The notes under the pieces: model-generated
The model's input: only the letters and a program-made list of their open reading frames with translations
What the model was told of the DNA's origin: nothing
Databases searched by the model: none
Source of the DNA: Bacteroidota bacterium
GTDB taxonomy: Bacteria; Bacteroidota; Bacteroidia; Chitinophagales; Saprospiraceae
Assembly: GCA_018222965.1 (NCBI GenBank)
Contig: JAAEZH010000006.1
Location: 1 to 64,000 of the forward strand
Reading direction: 5' to 3'
Length of the DNA: 64,000 bases
Made by a program: the position numbers and the translations under genes
Part shown: piece by piece, positions 1 through 8,411 of the stretch
How the letters are laid out: each line of letters opens with the position of its first letter
Numbering within the stretch: position 1 is the first letter of the stretch

Positions 1-168
1 CTAAGATACGACCGACTGCCTTTTCTCAATTACCTTAAATTCCCGAACAAGCTCTTAACCGATATGGATGCAGAGATTCAAAAACTTCAATTAAAGTGTG
101 ACAAATACAAGCTGATCAAACACGGTATGATGCAGGAATTACTAACCGGAAAAACCAGATTGATTTAA
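1..168 (+). CDS. hsdS: HsdS, type I restriction specificity subunit (3' end only)
   Basis: The window opens inside this gene; 55 codons and the TAA stop are visible in frame 1. The tail (TDMDAEIQKLQ, then KLIKHGMMQELLTGKTRLI) is the usual C-terminal helix of HsdS, the subunit that recognises target DNA in type I restriction-modification complexes. It is followed 15 bp later by a DUF262 gene and then hsdR, which supports the call. Oddly, the residues just before TDMDAEI are not the usual proline-rich EQxAIA-type segment. They are encoded by a copy of a repeat that also occurs between genes near 16.45 kb, so the protein may carry a repeat insertion or a repaired end. Upstream hsdM and the target recognition domains lie outside the window. 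Confidence 0.8.
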   Translation, partial: LRYDRLPFLNYLKFPNKLLTDMDAEIQKLQLKCDKYKLIKHGMMQELLTGKTRLI

Positions 169-183
169 TAAATATAACACCTC

Positions 184-2127
184 ATGGCCAAACTCATTGA
201 AGTTGAAGAACGCGATATTGATTACATCTTTGGAAAATCGAAACCTTATTATTTAGACGTCTATCAGAGGGATTATAGATGGAGTGACGAAAAAGAATTC
301 AAGATTGTTACTCGATTTCTAAAAGATATCGAATTATGGTTTGAGAACAACCTAAGCTTACACAAGAAGAACTCCTCTTCAGATTTATTGGATATTCTGA
401 CGGATGTTGAGCAGAATTTTAAACCTTATTTTCTGAACACTATCATGCTTAATGAGCAAGGGGGAAATATCTATATAGTCGATGGCCAACAGCGATTAAC
501 TACTATACTTCTGATTTTGATCAAGTTATACCATATAGGGATGGATCATCATAAGGGGAAATTGAATATTCAAAAGTTCATTGGTGATAAAATCTATGAG
601 GAAGACAAAGCGAGCCGAAAGCAGTTTAAGATATCTAATAAGGACCGTAATGTAATCATTAAGAAAATTTTTGAGAAAGATGTGATTTCAGAATATGACA
701 TTACGAACATTACTCAAAAAAATTTAGTAGATAACTATGAAATAATTTCACGCTATTACGATAACTATTTCTTCGACTCAAGTAAGAATTTTGATAAGGT
801 AAAGTATGATTACTACTTCTATTTTCTCACTCAGAACGTTTTAATTATTGAACAAATAATTAAGCGTAGTGAGGACGTAGCAATGATCTTTGAAACGGCC
901 AATGACCGAGGAAAACCGCTTGAGCCTCATGAGGTATTGAAGGGAATGCTTTTGGGGGCTTTAGATGTCGAGGCTAAAGAGGCGTGTAATACAATTTGGA
1001 ATAATGGACTCAAAGAGTTTTATAAAGCGGATAAAAACTACAAAAACGTTGATTCCTTTTTCAGGACTTATTTCAGAGCAAAATACGCGGATAATGCTTC
1101 ACAGTACGATTCCTTTGCCGGAAATTATCACCGAAACTTACTTTCGAATGAGAAAATCATCCAAGATTTGGATAGAAGTAAATCTGAGAAAATCATCTCT
1201 TTCATTGAAAATGATTTTGTTTTCTTCTACAAATTGTTTTTGAGGGTCAACCGATATGCTAAGAACAATGAAAACCTGTTTATCTCATCAAATTATGCTA
1301 ATGAACAAGGCCAACAGCAGCTGTTAATCCTCTCTGCGTTGGAACTTAGCGACCCGGATTACGATGAAAAATTAAGCCTAGTTGCCAAGAAGTTTGATCA
1401 ATTTTACACTATTTCAAGATTGATTAATGCAGGGGATAACAATGATCGGCAAAAGCTAGTTTATGATCTAATACCGGCGATTAGAAACAGCCCTTTGAAT
1501 GAGATCGGGCCAGTATTTGATCGTATTACAATAGGGTATTTTAAGGAGCATGGGTTCCCAATCGAACAGTTTAATGATTTGTTTCGGTTTCGTTACTTCG
1601 AAAAAATGAAGTTAGATGGCAGGTTTACAAAATATGTCTTAGCTCGGGTTGATTTGTTTCTTTCAGAGATTCTTCATGAGCCATCAGAATCCAAGCAGCA
1701 TTCGCTTCATTACATCACTCATTCCGGGCAGAGTCCCGTGAATGGTTTTCACGTTGAGCATATGTTTTCTAATAACGAATTGATCATGAACCAGTTTTTA
1801 GATGAGGAAGGCGGATTTGATGAAGCGTTATTTAATGAGGAAAGGAACAGGCTTGGGGCTTTACTATTATTGAAGGGTAATGAGAACATTCGTACCTCTA
1901 ATTGGCCTTATAAGGATAAGTTTGATTCATATAGAAATAGTGGATTTCTATGGAATAAGATATTGACGGGCGCAATCAATAAGGCCTCAATTAATAGTTG
2001 TGAGCATGAGATTAAGCATCAATTCAAGGATTATGAACCTGACGAACAGGGTTTGCTTCCCAGATATGCCATAGACGAAAGGCAACAGCTACTATTTGAA
2101 ATCATCAAGGAAATTTATTCCAATTAA
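184..2127 (+). CDS. DUF262/DUF1524 (GmrSD-like, RloF-like) nuclease
   Basis: A 647-residue protein with the two-domain plan of GmrSD-type enzymes. The N-terminal DUF262 domain carries the DGQQR motif at residues 100-104 (IVDGQQRLTT). The C-terminal DUF1524 HNH-type nuclease domain has HVEH at 523-526 followed by an ERNRLGALLLL segment. GmrSD proteins are NTP-dependent type IV enzymes that cut modified phage DNA. Similar genes inside type I restriction operons have been called R-linked ORFs (rloF). It lies 15 bp after hsdS and 5 bp before hsdR, so the three are almost certainly co-transcribed. Its role next to HsdR (extra nuclease, anti-phage backup or regulator) is inference. Start is ATG at 184; no Shine-Dalgarno is evident. 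Confidence 0.85.
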   Translation: MAKLIEVEERDIDYIFGKSKPYYLDVYQRDYRWSDEKEFKIVTRFLKDIELWFENNLSLHKKNSSSDLLDILTDVEQNFKPYFLNTIMLNEQGGNIYIVDGQQRLTTILLILIKLYHIGMDHHKGKLNIQKFIGDKIYEEDKASRKQFKISNKDRNVIIKKIFEKDVISEYDITNITQKNLVDNYEIISRYYDNYFFDSSKNFDKVKYDYYFYFLTQNVLIIEQIIKRSEDVAMIFETANDRGKPLEPHEVLKGMLLGALDVEAKEACNTIWNNGLKEFYKADKNYKNVDSFFRTYFRAKYADNASQYDSFAGNYHRNLLSNEKIIQDLDRSKSEKIISFIENDFVFFYKLFLRVNRYAKNNENLFISSNYANEQGQQQLLILSALELSDPDYDEKLSLVAKKFDQFYTISRLINAGDNNDRQKLVYDLIPAIRNSPLNEIGPVFDRITIGYFKEHGFPIEQFNDLFRFRYFEKMKLDGRFTKYVLARVDLFLSEILHEPSESKQHSLHYITHSGQSPVNGFHVEHMFSNNELIMNQFLDEEGGFDEALFNEERNRLGALLLLKGNENIRTSNWPYKDKFDSYRNSGFLWNKILTGAINKASINSCEHEIKHQFKDYEPDEQGLLPRYAIDERQQLLFEIIKEIYSN

Positions 2128-2132
2128 AGGTC

Positions 2133-5100
2133 ATGAGCCACATCGGAAAACTCGAACGCATCACCCAAGACCGGGTTATTCAACTCTTTCAAAAAGAGCT
2201 GGACTATGACTATTTGGGCAACTGGGAAGAGCAAGAACGGATCATTCCCGTTGAGGAAGATTTGCTCCTCAATTACTTGAAAAACGTTAAAGGCTACTCT
2301 GAGGTGCTATCCCAAAAGGCTGTCGAGAAGTTTGTGAAAACAGTATCCAACATTGGTGTTGGCCTTTACGAATCGAACAAGGAGGTATACAAACAACTCC
2401 GGTATGGCGTTAATGTGCGCGAAGAATTAGGAGAAGCCAAAGAAACTGTCTTTCTGATCGATTGGGAAGAACCGTTGAATAATCAATTTGGAGTTGCGGA
2501 GGAAGTCACTTTCCGGGGGAAAAACAACAAACGTCCGGATGTGGTCTTATATGTGAATGGCATCGCGCTTGGGGTGCTCGAATTGAAACGCTCAAAGGTG
2601 TCCGTATCAGAGGGTATCCGTCAAAATCTGGACAACCAAAAAGAGGAATTTATTCCCAAATTCTTCACAACCATGCAGTTGGTTATGGCTGGAAGCGATG
2701 CCCAGGGACTTCGTTACGGCACCATCGAAACGACGGAGAGATACTATTTGAAGTGGAAAGAAGAGGCGGACAAGAAATATGATTACACCCTTGATAAGCA
2801 TCTTGCTTTGATGTGTGAGAAGGAAAGAATCCTGGAGTTGATCCATGACTTCATCGTTTTCGACAAGGGGATTAAAAAGATATGTCGACCGAATCAATAC
2901 TTTGGGATCAAAGCAGCACAACAGCGGATTCGTGATCGGGAAGGGGGCATCCTTTGGCACACCCAGGGCTCCGGGAAATCCCTGACGATGGTCTGGCTCA
3001 CGAAATGGATTCGAGAAAACGTAACGGATAGCCGCGTGCTGATTATTACCGACCGGGAGGAACTCGATGACCAGATTGAAAAGACCTTTTTAGGAGTAGA
3101 TGAAAACATCCATCGAACGACCAGCGGGCGAGACTTATTGAAGGTGTTGAATCAGAAGAAGCCGTGGCTGATTTGCAGTTTGGTGCACAAATTTGGCAGA
3201 CGGACTGATGATCCGGATTATGACTCCTACATCAAAGACATCCGGAATAATCTCCCCGCGAATTTCAAACCTAAAGGGGATATCTATGTCTTTGTCGATG
3301 AATGCCATCGAACCCAATCCGGCAAGTTGAATGATGCCATGAAAGAAGAAATCCTGCCGGATGCCCTTTACATTGGCTACACAGGAACCCCTCTGCTTAA
3401 GAAAGATAAAAAGAAGAGCATCGAAGTATTCGGCTCTTATATTGGTGAGCCCTATCGGTTTGATGAAGCGGTAGAAGATGGGGTAGTATTAGACCTACTG
3501 TATGAAGCACGTGATGTTGAACAATTTGTAACCGATCAGCAAAGTATCGATGATTGGTTTGATGCAGAGACAAGCGCACTGACTGATGTCGCCAAGATCG
3601 AGCTGAAAAAGAAATGGGGTACCATGCAGCGAGTCCTGGGATCAAAAGCACGATTAGAAAAGATCGTCTTTGATATTATCCGTGACTTTAGAATCAAGCC
3701 AAGATTAGCCACCGGGGAAGGAAATGCAATATTGGTATCCAGCAGCGTTTTTCAGGCTTGTCGGTACTACGAAATATTTCAGAGTCTTGGATTTAAAAAG
3801 TGTGCGATTATTACCTCCTATCAACCACAAAAAAAGGACATAAAAGGAGAAGAAACGGGAGAAGAAAATCCGACGGAAGCATTGAAGAAATATCAGATAT
3901 ACCAGAAAATGCTTAGTGGGAAATCTGTCGAGTTGTTTGAAAAGGAGGTTAAGGCCATATTCATCAAAGAGCCGGGAAAGATGAAGCTATTGATCGTCGT
4001 CGACAAGTTACTTACCGGATTTGATGCTCCTTCTGCAACCTATTTGTATATCGATAAAAGCATGCAAGATCATGGTTTGTTTCAAGCCATTTGCCGAGTG
4101 AACCGGGTGGATACTGAAAGTAAAAACTACGGATACATTATCGACTATAAGGATTTGTTCAAGAGCCTGAAAAAGTCTCTTAATGATTATACGTCCGGAG
4201 CCTTTGAGGACTTTGACAAGGAGGACATTGAAGGGCTTTTGGCAGATCGATATGAAGTTTCCCGGGAGAATCTGGAAAGTGCCCTGGAAGCGGTAATTGC
4301 TATTTGCGAACCCGTACACCCTCAGGATGAACCAAACTTTATCCGATACTTCTGTGGTGACACGGAGGATATGGATGCCATCAAATCCACAGAGGAGCGA
4401 AGAGTCGCATTATACAAGGCTGTTGTGAAGTTGATCCGGGCATATACCGAAATAGCCAACGAAATGCATAAAATCGGCTATAACAAGGAAGAGGCCAACA
4501 AGATTAAGGAGCAAGTCAAATTTTACACCGATCTGCGTGAAACGATCAAACAAGCCAGTGGTGATTGGGTGGATTTAAAGGCATATGAAGGAGGAATGCG
4601 GCAGTTAATGGACATGTACCTGAATGCCCATGCCAGCAAGAAAATATCCGATTTTGAAAATAAATCCCTCGTTGAACTCATTCTTCATGTATCAGAACCG
4701 GAAGAAGAGTATCAGAATAAAAAGAGCCGGGAGGCAGTTGCGGAAACAATAGAGAATAACGTTCGCAAGGTCATTATTGAAGAACGACAGACCAACCCTA
4801 AGTACTTTGACAGGATGTCTCAGCTTTTGGATGAATTGATCCGCCAGCGCAAAGCGGAAGCTATTGCCTATGAAGCCTACCTGGAAAGGATTAAGTTATT
4901 GGCCGAACAGATCACCAAACCCTCTGAAACAACCTCTTATCCGGAGAAGTTGAAGACAAAAGCAGTACAGGCATTATATGATAATTTAGGTCAAAATGAA
5001 AGTATGGCCATTGCGCTGGACGCAGTTATTCAGGCCACAAAACTGGACGGTTGGCGCGATGGGGGATTAAAGGAAAAGAAGCTATGGTTGGCTGTTCAGA

Positions 5101-5168
5101 ATGTACTTCAAGATGAAGCCAAGACGGATGAGATCATGAAAATCATAAAAGCACAACGTGAGTATTGA
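2133..5168 (+). CDS. hsdR: HsdR, type I restriction endonuclease/translocase subunit
   Basis: A 1011-residue motor subunit that translocates DNA using ATP and cuts it at a distance when the HsdMS target is unmodified. Visible motifs are the N-terminal PD-(D/E)xK nuclease (RPDVVLYV ... LELKR near residues 136-151), the Walker A loop GSGKS near 279-283, the DECH Walker B box near 388, and helicase domain 2 with a QAICRVNRV motif VI-like segment. Length is normal for HsdR and the frame is intact. The start is 5 bp after the DUF262 gene, and the 3' end overlaps the DUF45 gene by 11 bp, so the unit is tightly coupled. Confidence 0.93.
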   Translation: MSHIGKLERITQDRVIQLFQKELDYDYLGNWEEQERIIPVEEDLLLNYLKNVKGYSEVLSQKAVEKFVKTVSNIGVGLYESNKEVYKQLRYGVNVREELGEAKETVFLIDWEEPLNNQFGVAEEVTFRGKNNKRPDVVLYVNGIALGVLELKRSKVSVSEGIRQNLDNQKEEFIPKFFTTMQLVMAGSDAQGLRYGTIETTERYYLKWKEEADKKYDYTLDKHLALMCEKERILELIHDFIVFDKGIKKICRPNQYFGIKAAQQRIRDREGGILWHTQGSGKSLTMVWLTKWIRENVTDSRVLIITDREELDDQIEKTFLGVDENIHRTTSGRDLLKVLNQKKPWLICSLVHKFGRRTDDPDYDSYIKDIRNNLPANFKPKGDIYVFVDECHRTQSGKLNDAMKEEILPDALYIGYTGTPLLKKDKKKSIEVFGSYIGEPYRFDEAVEDGVVLDLLYEARDVEQFVTDQQSIDDWFDAETSALTDVAKIELKKKWGTMQRVLGSKARLEKIVFDIIRDFRIKPRLATGEGNAILVSSSVFQACRYYEIFQSLGFKKCAIITSYQPQKKDIKGEETGEENPTEALKKYQIYQKMLSGKSVELFEKEVKAIFIKEPGKMKLLIVVDKLLTGFDAPSATYLYIDKSMQDHGLFQAICRVNRVDTESKNYGYIIDYKDLFKSLKKSLNDYTSGAFEDFDKEDIEGLLADRYEVSRENLESALEAVIAICEPVHPQDEPNFIRYFCGDTEDMDAIKSTEERRVALYKAVVKLIRAYTEIANEMHKIGYNKEEANKIKEQVKFYTDLRETIKQASGDWVDLKAYEGGMRQLMDMYLNAHASKKISDFENKSLVELILHVSEPEEEYQNKKSREAVAETIENNVRKVIIEERQTNPKYFDRMSQLLDELIRQRKAEAIAYEAYLERIKLLAEQITKPSETTSYPEKLKTKAVQALYDNLGQNESMAIALDAVIQATKLDGWRDGGLKEKKLWLAVQNVLQDEAKTDEIMKIIKAQREY

Positions 5169-5886
5169 GCAGGAGCAAATACAGATTGGCAGTGTTGAGG
5201 TTGAGGTGATCCGGAAGGACATCAAGAATATGCATTTAGCGGTCTATCCTCCTAATGGCAGGATTCGGTTAGCAGCACCATTATCTACAGATTTTGAGAT
5301 AGTCCGATTATTTGCCATATCGAAGCTGGGGTGGATCAAAAAGCATGTCCGGAACTTCAAAGAGCAGAGGCGGGAATCCCCCAGAACGTATGTGTCTGGT
5401 GAAAGCCATTATTATCTTGGACGCAGGTACCTACTTGATGTGATTGAAAGGCAGGGTTACAATAAAGTCGAACTGAACGGGAGTAATAAAATTAAACTGT
5501 ATGTACGCCCCGGAATGGATCCGCGAAAAAGGGAGCATGTCATCAAAGAGTGGTACCGCAAGCAACTGAAAGCACGTATCCCGGAATTGATAGCGAAATG
5601 GGAAGAACGGATCGGGGTGGAAGCGCAGGACTGGGGCGTTAAGCAGATGCGGACAAAATGGGGTGCCTGCAACATAGAAGCCAAGCGGATTTGGCTCAAC
5701 CTCGAATTAGCCAAAAAGCCCCTGATCTGTTTAGAGTATATTATTGTTCATGAGTTGGTACATCTCTTAGAACGACACCACAACGACCGATTTGTAGCTT
5801 ATATGGATCAATTTATGCCAAAGTGGAGGATGCATCGAGATCAGCTGAACGAGCTTCCGGTTGCGCATGTGGATTGGGAGTATTGA
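5158..5886 (+). CDS. DUF45 (YgjP/SprT-like) zinc metallopeptidase-fold protein
   Basis: A 242-residue protein starting with GTG inside the end of hsdR, which implies translational coupling. The C-terminal half is the DUF45 domain: MRTKWGAC, an HELVH zinc-binding motif at residues 198-202, and further histidines in LLERHH. The family is metallopeptidase-like and often sits beside hsdR; E. coli YgjP is the best-known relative. Its substrate in restriction operons is unknown. It is the last gene of the hsd operon seen here: the next gene is on the other strand, 51 bp away. The family call is firm; the role is open. Confidence 0.82.
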   Translation: MSIEQEQIQIGSVEVEVIRKDIKNMHLAVYPPNGRIRLAAPLSTDFEIVRLFAISKLGWIKKHVRNFKEQRRESPRTYVSGESHYYLGRRYLLDVIERQGYNKVELNGSNKIKLYVRPGMDPRKREHVIKEWYRKQLKARIPELIAKWEERIGVEAQDWGVKQMRTKWGACNIEAKRIWLNLELAKKPLICLEYIIVHELVHLLERHHNDRFVAYMDQFMPKWRMHRDQLNELPVAHVDWEY

Positions 5887-5937
5887 GGGTGTTTAGGCTA
5901 TAATATGAAGTAGTTACTTGTTTCCCTGACTGCTCCG

Positions 5938-6840
5938 TTAAAATGTATCTTCTAGTATAATCTTCTCAAAATCTTCATTTGGAAGGTAAATGCCAGCTTG
6001 AGACCGTACATACCTTTCACATAAAGAGTTTACTTTCCGCATATCCGCTAGAAATACATTATTCCTCAGTTCATGAACAACTTCTACGTTCTTTGCAAAC
6101 CCCTTGGGAGATAGAACAATACCATAATACGCCCATCCATCCTTTTTGTTATTTTCTTCTTCAATCGTCTTTTTCATATCACCCACGATGGAGTTTTTTA
6201 TAGCAGTCCTGTGTAGTTTCAGTTCAAAGTAATAGACTTTCTTATAGTCTGGGAGTCTGCATATAATATCCTTGCCCCCATCTCGTGAACCGGGTGTTAA
6301 TTCTGCTTGGACACCAATTTCTTTCAATGCATTCGTAATGAATTTCTCAAATTCCCGCCACTCGATCCGCCATAAATTATCCTCGTTCTGTAAGATGAAG
6401 TAGGCAATTTTTTCACTGCATTCTTTCAATAGGTTAAAATAGGCATCGGCTTCTAAGTTTGTCTGTTTCAATTCTTTCCTAAGGTCTATTTCCCATTGAG
6501 ATGAAGATTCAATTTTGAGAAAGTTTTTAACGGTTAGAATCTCAACCCGAGAGCCAAAGTTGACGGATTCAGACATTACTTTTTGAATCCAAAAATGGTT
6601 AGATGATGTGGAGGGAAGGCTTATCATTACTTTGTCAACGGGGCAATCGCCACTTATCAAGGTATCAATCGCCCGAACTAATTTTTGTTCTTGAAGACAT
6701 AGGCCGATTTTGTATCTCTCACCGAACGAAAACTTCCTCTCAAAGCGAAAGTCAAAGTATTCACCCCCCATATCATTTTGATGGAATAGATTTCTCTCAA
6801 AGAGATTTACTATTTGATCTTCTGTAACTTTAAATATCAT
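5938..6840 (-). CDS. PD-(D/E)xK (Mrr-like) restriction endonuclease, orphan
   Basis: A 300-residue protein convergent with the hsd operon and divergent from the HTH/PIN pair. From residue ~160 it has a restriction-type nuclease core: EFEKFITNALKEIGVQ, then GSRDGGKDI near 185 and YYFELKL about 15 residues later. This is the D...ExK pattern of Mrr_cat-like type IV enzymes that act on modified DNA. The first ~150 residues match nothing I recognise and may be the target-sensing part. No methyltransferase is adjacent, which fits a stand-alone type IV enzyme, although an unknown partner cannot be excluded. Confidence 0.72.
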   Translation of the reverse strand: MIFKVTEDQIVNLFERNLFHQNDMGGEYFDFRFERKFSFGERYKIGLCLQEQKLVRAIDTLISGDCPVDKVMISLPSTSSNHFWIQKVMSESVNFGSRVEILTVKNFLKIESSSQWEIDLRKELKQTNLEADAYFNLLKECSEKIAYFILQNEDNLWRIEWREFEKFITNALKEIGVQAELTPGSRDGGKDIICRLPDYKKVYYFELKLHRTAIKNSIVGDMKKTIEEENNKKDGWAYYGIVLSPKGFAKNVEVVHELRNNVFLADMRKVNSLCERYVRSQAGIYLPNEDFEKIILEDTF

Positions 6841-6902
6841 GTTATAGTGTTTAACGGAACATTAACAAAGTTATGAGATTCAATCAATGGACACAGAAAC
6901 TA

Positions 6903-6929
6903 TTGTTTCGTTTATTTCGTTTATATTTG
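6903..6929 (+). promoter_or_regulatory. Promoter and 9-bp tandem repeat before the HTH/PIN pair
   Basis: A TATATTTG -7 element (6922-6929) has a TTG at 6903-6905, 16 bp upstream. Between them lie two perfect 9-bp direct copies, TTTCGTTTA at 6906-6914 and 6915-6923. The repeats cover the region RNA polymerase must contact, so I infer an operator for the MerR/excisionase-type protein encoded next. Confidence 0.5.
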
Positions 6930-6948
6930 GACTAGAATATAGACCATC

Positions 6949-7404
6949 ATGCAAGACTTAGCAGATATTAGACGGCCCTCAAAGCAAGAGCAGGAAATTG
7001 CTTTGGAATCTTATCGCGCGCTTAGCGAATCTTTAGAACGATTGAAGACAGACAGCCCTGAGATTGAAATCGAAGAAACGCAAGAAAAAGTGGTTGTCCC
7101 ATTACGGGCGTTGAAACTTCTGGCAAAGATATTGAAAGCAACGAGTGAAGGTAAACCCCTTTCTATCGTGCCTTATGCAACGGAGATGACTACTCAGGCT
7201 GCCGCAGAATTACTTGGGTGTTCAAGACCTCATTTGGTAAAGCTGTTGGAAGAAGGAGAAATCCCGTTCACGAAAGTCGGCAAGCATCGCCGAGTGAAAT
7301 TCGAAGATGTTATCAACTTCAAGGAGGGTAAACGAGCAGAAAGAGAGGAGTTACTTAGAGAAATCATGCAAGGCGACGAAGAAATTGGGTTGTATGATTC
7401 ATAG
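6949..7404 (+). CDS. Excisionase-type HTH antitoxin
   Basis: A 151-residue protein whose C-terminal half is an excisionase-type winged helix (TTQAAAELLGCSRPHLVKLL, then GEIPFTKVGKHRRVKFEDV). The first ~75 residues are charged and helical and probably bind the toxin. It overlaps the following PIN-domain gene by 11 bp. Antitoxins of this layout paired with PIN RNases are a known Bacteroidota type II toxin-antitoxin arrangement. It should neutralise the PIN protein and repress its own promoter. The neighbouring restriction genes make this part of a defence cluster. Confidence 0.8.
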   Translation: MQDLADIRRPSKQEQEIALESYRALSESLERLKTDSPEIEIEETQEKVVVPLRALKLLAKILKATSEGKPLSIVPYATEMTTQAAAELLGCSRPHLVKLLEEGEIPFTKVGKHRRVKFEDVINFKEGKRAEREELLREIMQGDEEIGLYDS

Positions 7405-7957
7405 TGTAAAGTTCATAAGTGTTCTTGACACAAATGTCATATATCCGATTGAAATACGTGACCTGTTGTTTTGGTTCGCCCACTATGAGTTATATACTCC
7501 AAAGTGGAGTAAGCATATTTTCGTTGAATGGATAGACGTTATGCGTCGGAAGGGAGTTACCGAGGATGAGATTGAAAAGCGAATAGGAAAGGCTAACCAA
7601 GCCTTTCCAGATGCTATGGTTAAGAATTATGAGTCTTTGATCCCAAGCCTGAATTTACCGGATGAGAAAGATCGTCATGTGTTGGCGGCTGCGATTAAGA
7701 CAAACGCTAACCTTATTATAACGGAGAATCTCAAGGACTTCCCTGACGAAGTACTTGAATCATACGGACTGTCGGCAAAGGGAGCGGATGATTTCCTCAC
7801 GGACATTATTGATTTGAATCACGATGCAGCGGTGGAAGCATTCAGGAAATTGGTTCTTAATCGACGTAACCCGGATTTAGATGAGTTTGAGGTATTGGAT
7901 TCGTTACGGAGAAATGGATTAAAGGATACAGCAGACTACCTTCATTCGTTAATTTAG
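7394..7957 (+). CDS. PIN-domain ribonuclease toxin
   Basis: A 187-residue PIN protein. The first catalytic acid is in SVLDTNVIYP near the N-terminus, followed by FVEWID, then DEKDRHVLAAAI and NLIITENLKDFP carrying the remaining acids. PIN toxins cut RNA with a metal cluster held by these residues. I start it at ATG 7394, inside the last codons of the antitoxin gene; an open frame extends upstream to 7307 but would overlap the antitoxin by nearly 100 bp with non-PIN sequence. The C-terminal extension after about residue 140 (HDAAVEAFRKLV ... ADYLHSLI) is helical and typical of this subfamily. Confidence 0.8.
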   Translation: MIHSVKFISVLDTNVIYPIEIRDLLFWFAHYELYTPKWSKHIFVEWIDVMRRKGVTEDEIEKRIGKANQAFPDAMVKNYESLIPSLNLPDEKDRHVLAAAIKTNANLIITENLKDFPDEVLESYGLSAKGADDFLTDIIDLNHDAAVEAFRKLVLNRRNPDLDEFEVLDSLRRNGLKDTADYLHSLI

Positions 7958-8411
7958 AACAAGACTAGGAAGTAACCTCAAAAGCATGGTGCAAACACCT
8001 TGATGCCAGTACATAGCTATTAGTGACTGACCTGCGGGTTCGGATCAATTCGTTACATTTATCAGAACCATTGATACTTTAAGCATCTGCGTGGGTAGGA
8101 AGTAAAATTTAGATAGGGGGTGGCACCTATTTCCCGGAGTTCCGGCGGGGGGGCAAAATGGGACCCCTAACCTACGTACAAAGCGTGCATCCAAAAAAAG
8201 CTCAAATGGGCCGAAAACACCCTTTTCTCCCCTTCTCTGCGTGAAACCAACCTGTATCGGGAAGTTGGCATTTTCATTCAAGGTCTGGAATCGCAGATTG
8301 TACAAACTAGCTCTTTCCTCCATCCTCTCTCCTCCATCCTCCAAACTTAACAAAGGTTATTTTCCACTTTATCAGTCTTCCGTATTTTAACGACCCATCA
8401 ACACCTAAAAG
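7958..8411. other. Intergenic stretch with degenerate repeat, no convincing gene
   Basis: These 454 bp hold no gene I can support. The minus strand has a 102-codon open frame (8045-8353), but it begins in a purine-rich imperfect repeat (GGAGGATGGAGG twice within 8318-8344) and has no recognisable domain. It contains TTTCACGCAGAG on the minus strand (near 8240), a phrase I associate with short dispersed repeats in several phyla. I read it as noncoding remnant DNA. The promoter of the cyclase gene should lie near 8380-8400. Confidence 0.5.

Noticed and set aside
8045-8353. 102-codon open frame on the minus strand
   Set aside because: Low-complexity start, no domain, and it lies in repeat-like sequence.
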